DNA of 7,653 nt from Gammaproteobacteria bacterium (GTDB taxonomy: Bacteria > Pseudomonadota > Gammaproteobacteria > DSM-16500): contig VFKI01000154.1 of NCBI GenBank assembly GCA_009885665.1, positions 1 through 7,653 on the forward strand, written 5' to 3'. Below the pieces are notes generated by a model. It had not been told where the DNA came from. It made no database searches and worked only from the letters and a program-made list of their open reading frames with translations. This document shows, in pieces, positions 5,375-7,653 of the stretch (position 1 is its first letter; every line of letters begins with the position of its first letter). Made by a program: the position numbers and the translations under genes.

Positions 5375-6449
5375 TTTATCCACTACGCCACTTCAATCTT
5401 ATCAAGCGAGTATTACTGCCGGCATCATCCGTTCGGACGGCCGGCAGCTTGCGGTTGTCCAACAATTTGATGCGCTTTATTACGCTTTATTAACTGAAGC
5501 GCGCCGTCGCCAAGCGTGGCCACGGTTATTGTATCGTCCACATTTATTGCGTGGCATTTATTTATGGGGCAGTGTTGGGGCGGGTAAGACATTTTTAATG
5601 GATGGTTTTTTCACGTCTTTGCCATTTCAAACTAAAATGCGTATGCATTTTCATCATTTTATGGCAATGGTGCATGCGCGTTTACGCCAACATCAAGGCA
5701 AAAAAAATCCACTGATCATTATTGCTAAAGAAATTAGCAAACAGGCATGGGTATTATGTTTGGATGAGTTACTGGTATCAGACATTGCTGACGCGATGTT
5801 GTTAGCCGGTTTATTCGCGGCGTTGTTCAAATTCGGTGTTTGCCTGGTAACAACATCTAATACGCCACCCGAAGCGCTTTATCGTAATGGTTTGCAGCGC
5901 GAACAATTTTTACCTGCCATTGCTTTATTACAACAGCATACGCAAGTGATTCCTCTCGAAACGGGTATGGATTATCGCTTGCGTCATTTAAAAGAAGCCG
6001 GCGTATTTTTTACGCCCTTGGATGAATACGCTGCCAACCGAATGCAGCAAAATTTCGATCACTTGACGGCCGGTCAAATGGTTGAAACAACGCCTATTGT
6101 GATTAATGGCCGCGCCATTCCTGTTATTGGGCGGACGCAAGAAACCATTTGGTTTGAATTTACCGATTTATGTCATATACCGCGTAGCCAGCAAGATTAC
6201 TTAGCAATCGCCAAGCAATTTTCGACGGTGATGATCAGTCGGGTGCCTATTATTCCGTCGTCGGACAGCGATACCATTTGTTTGTTTGTCAGTTGTATCG
6301 ATGTGTTATATGATGCGCGCGTGCGGCTGGTGATGTCGGCCGCTGAGCCGGTGGCAGAACTGTATACGCGCGGTTTTATGCAAATGGACTATGCGCGCAC
6401 CCATTCTAGATTGCTGGAGATGCAGTCGCTGGATTATTTTTTATCATAA
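5361..6449 (+). CDS. zapE: Cell division protein ZapE, AFG1-like ATPase
   Basis: ZapE is a cytoplasmic P-loop ATPase of the AFG1 family that associates with FtsZ and modulates Z-ring stability during division. The product is 362 aa from the ATG at 5361 (E. coli about 375). The frame stays open upstream to 5265, but that extension lies within the preceding gene, and the product from 5361 has the expected family length. Walker A is GSVGAGKT at 70-77, preceded by RGIYLWG. HFHHFM is at 96-101. Walker B is VLCLDE at 131-136, followed by LLVSDIADAM. Sensor-1-type TTSNTPPEALYRNGLQR at 164-180 leads into FLPAI. The C-terminal domain has DYRLR at 204-208, RSQQDY at 275-280 and RLLEMQSLDY at 350-359. 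The usual Arg-Arg-Phe motif before the (V/I)DxxYD segment is replaced by Thr-Ile-Cys-Leu-Phe (305-309). No independent ribosome site is evident, so translation probably depends on the overlapping upstream gene. eamA follows 60 bp later on the same strand. Confidence 0.95.
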   Translation: MTTINLSTTPLQSYQASITAGIIRSDGRQLAVVQQFDALYYALLTEARRRQAWPRLLYRPHLLRGIYLWGSVGAGKTFLMDGFFTSLPFQTKMRMHFHHFMAMVHARLRQHQGKKNPLIIIAKEISKQAWVLCLDELLVSDIADAMLLAGLFAALFKFGVCLVTTSNTPPEALYRNGLQREQFLPAIALLQQHTQVIPLETGMDYRLRHLKEAGVFFTPLDEYAANRMQQNFDHLTAGQMVETTPIVINGRAIPVIGRTQETIWFEFTDLCHIPRSQQDYLAIAKQFSTVMISRVPIIPSSDSDTICLFVSCIDVLYDARVRLVMSAAEPVAELYTRGFMQMDYARTHSRLLEMQSLDYFLS

Positions 6450-6509
6450 CACCAGCGGACTGCGGTATTGAGCTTCGTCCTCCTCGCATGACAAAAGAGA
6501 AAAGTTATT

Positions 6510-7403
6510 ATGTCGCTCGCACATTTTTCGATAAAAGCCCGTCTTGCCCTTGGATTCACGATTGTATTATGGGCCTCGGCATTTGTCGGCATTCGTGCAG
6601 GATTGCAGGGTTATTCCCCTGGTGGTCTTGCTGTATTGCGTTTTTTGGTTGCGTCAACCTGTATGTTGGCGGTCATTCCTTTTTTACCCACGCGCGCGCG
6701 TATTCCATGGCGCGACCGAATTTGCTTGATGCTAGTCGGCACCTTGGGGTTAGGATTTTATAATATTGCATTAAATCACGGTGAAATGGCGGTCACCTCA
6801 GGTGTGGCGAGCTTCATCATCAGCCTTGCGCCGGTGGTAACGGTGATTTTATCCGTATTATGTTTTGGTGAAGCGACCAATCGTAAAATGATTATGGGTA
6901 TGTTGGTGAGCTTATTGGGTGTTGCCTTAATTTCGTGCGGTGAAACCAATCATTTTCATTTTAATATTGGCATTCTTTATGTATTAGCGGCAGCCATTGC
7001 CGGTGGCATTTATAATGTATTACAAAAAGCGCTCATCAAAAAGTATCATGCAATCGAGGTTATTGCTTGGGTGATTTGGGGTGCAACTTTGTTTTTATTG
7101 ATATGGCTGCCGACAATGTTACTCGAAATCAAGCAAGCCCCTATGACAGCAACGATTGCCGCCATTTATTTAGGTATTTTTCCTGCCGCCGTGGGTTATA
7201 TTGCATGGTGTTATGGCTTACGCGAAGTGCCGGCTTGTATTGCCGCCAATACCATGTATTTTTTACCGGTTCTTGCCACTTCATTAGGTTGGTTAATTTT
7301 GAATGAAATACCGACGACTTTATCGCTCGTCGGTGGTTTAATTGCATTGACAGGGGTGTGGATAGTCAATCACCGTGGGAAATTTATAGCGGAATCCAAT
7401 TAA
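6510..7403 (+). CDS. EamA/DMT-superfamily inner-membrane transporter
   Basis: This is a drug/metabolite transporter of the EamA type. Members are secondary carriers, often exporters of amino acids or other small metabolites; the substrate cannot be read from sequence. The product is 297 aa, typical for the family. Ten hydrophobic helices can be placed at roughly 13-30, 38-59, 71-89, 96-118, 126-143, 153-172, 184-206, 213-235, 241-264 and 271-287. They fall into two EamA repeats. Family-typical stretches include VLWASAFVGIRAGL at 19-32, SPGGLAVLRF at 36-45, NHGEMAVTSGVASFIISLAP at 89-108, and LGWLILNEIPT in the ninth helix region, with the conserved Glu266. The start is chosen for the short N-terminus before helix 1; only a purine-rich GAGAAAAG stretch precedes it. 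It lies 60 bp after zapE on the same strand and could be read from the same transcript. Its stop codon abuts a long palindrome. Confidence 0.93.
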   Translation: MSLAHFSIKARLALGFTIVLWASAFVGIRAGLQGYSPGGLAVLRFLVASTCMLAVIPFLPTRARIPWRDRICLMLVGTLGLGFYNIALNHGEMAVTSGVASFIISLAPVVTVILSVLCFGEATNRKMIMGMLVSLLGVALISCGETNHFHFNIGILYVLAAAIAGGIYNVLQKALIKKYHAIEVIAWVIWGATLFLLIWLPTMLLEIKQAPMTATIAAIYLGIFPAAVGYIAWCYGLREVPACIAANTMYFLPVLATSLGWLILNEIPTTLSLVGGLIALTGVWIVNHRGKFIAESN

Positions 7404-7544
7404 GTCCGCGTTTAGATGGAAGATTATGCTGTCTGTCAAGGCGCGAATTTGTAAAAAGCAGCGAGTTTAGTCGAACTAAATGAGCTGTTTTTTGCAAATT
7501 GGCAACACAGACAGGCGGCATAGGCTGAGCATATAAGCGCGGAC
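7404..7544. repeat. 141-bp imperfect palindrome (MITE-like) abutting the eamA stop codon
   Basis: The first base after the eamA TAA begins GTCCGCG, and the last seven bases are CGCGGAC. The complementarity continues inward with mismatches and small gaps: TTA and ATG near the ends, CTGTCTG, AATTTG, AAAA, CAGC, and TTTAGT/ACTAAA around the centre, with a CGA loop at 7472-7474. The arms are 68 and 70 bases. Transcribed RNA would fold into one long hairpin, which could protect or end the eamA message. As DNA it resembles a non-autonomous palindromic mobile element. No open frame is present and I could not find a convincing target duplication. Confidence 0.7.
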
Positions 7545-7651
7545 CCGACATTCCAAGGATCCGTCTTTTTTGATAACTCTTCGTTAAAAATGTGTTTTAA
7601 ATGCTCATTTACTTGCGTGTAAACTGCGCTTTAAAACCCATTTTTGCCTCG
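7545..7651. repeat. Intergenic repeat unit, long copy with internal 60-bp hairpin
   Basis: The 41 bp at 7545-7585 align without gaps to 3756-3796. They share CCGACAT, CG at the same distance, the T-run followed by GATAAC, and CGTT. Next comes a hairpin at 7586-7645. AAAAATGTGTTTTAAA pairs with TTTAAAACCCATTTTT (15 of 16), and an inner TTTAC/GTAAA stem closes on TTGCGT, all perfectly centred. GCCTCG (7646-7651) then matches the end of the short copy. The unit starts right where the 141-bp palindrome ends. It may continue beyond the window. Confidence 0.65.
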
Positions 7652-7653
7652 AT

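Noticed and set aside
6488..6763. A 91-codon frame overlapping the start of eamA
   Set aside because: It is out of frame with the well-supported ten-helix transporter and shows no recognisable protein features.
7404..7653. CRISPR array or tRNA in the repeat-rich right end
   Set aside because: The repeats are inverted rather than regularly spaced direct repeats, and no cloverleaf or T-loop signature is visible.

Overview
The window looks like a chromosomal stretch of a gammaproteobacterium of moderate to low GC. The PBP2/RodA pair, the ZapE ATPase and a PagL-type outer-membrane lipid A deacylase all point to a Gram-negative proteobacterium. A Legionella/Coxiella-type lineage is possible, but that is only an inference from the general style of the proteins and the intergenic repeats. 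Every protein-coding gene belongs to a familiar family except one low-complexity exported protein.

Layout. The minus strand carries, in order of transcription, pfkA (4816-3842), a PagL-like lipid A deacylase (3732-3169), a 273-bp gap with a GC-rich, strongly self-complementary element, mrdA/PBP2 (2895-988) and rodA/mrdB (from about 1013, running off the left edge). The plus strand carries, starting divergently from pfkA, a secreted Asp/Asn/Ser-rich disordered protein (4907-5374), zapE (5361-6449, overlapping the previous gene by 14 bp) and an EamA/DMT-family transporter (6510-7403). The last 250 bp hold no gene. They consist of a 141-bp imperfect palindrome abutting the eamA stop codon, followed by a second repeat unit with a 60-bp hairpin. 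A shortened copy of that unit lies just upstream of the PagL-like gene.

How the genes fit together. PBP2 and RodA form the transpeptidase and glycan polymerase core of the elongasome, and their overlapping reading frames suggest coupled synthesis. ZapE is an ATPase acting on the divisome Z-ring. The PagL-like protein would trim lipid A in the outer membrane, and the disordered protein is exported. Much of the window therefore concerns the cell envelope and division, with glycolysis (PfkA) and a metabolite exporter (EamA) alongside.

No new multi-gene system is evident. The least explained material is in the intergenic DNA: the 2971-3148 structured element (MITE or small RNA), 19-bp near-identical sequences on both sides of the block that separates pfkA from mrdA, and the two-copy hairpin repeat family. 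Three enzymes also deviate at normally conserved positions: PfkA Asn103, the ZapE Arg-Arg motif, and the PagL catalytic Glu position.
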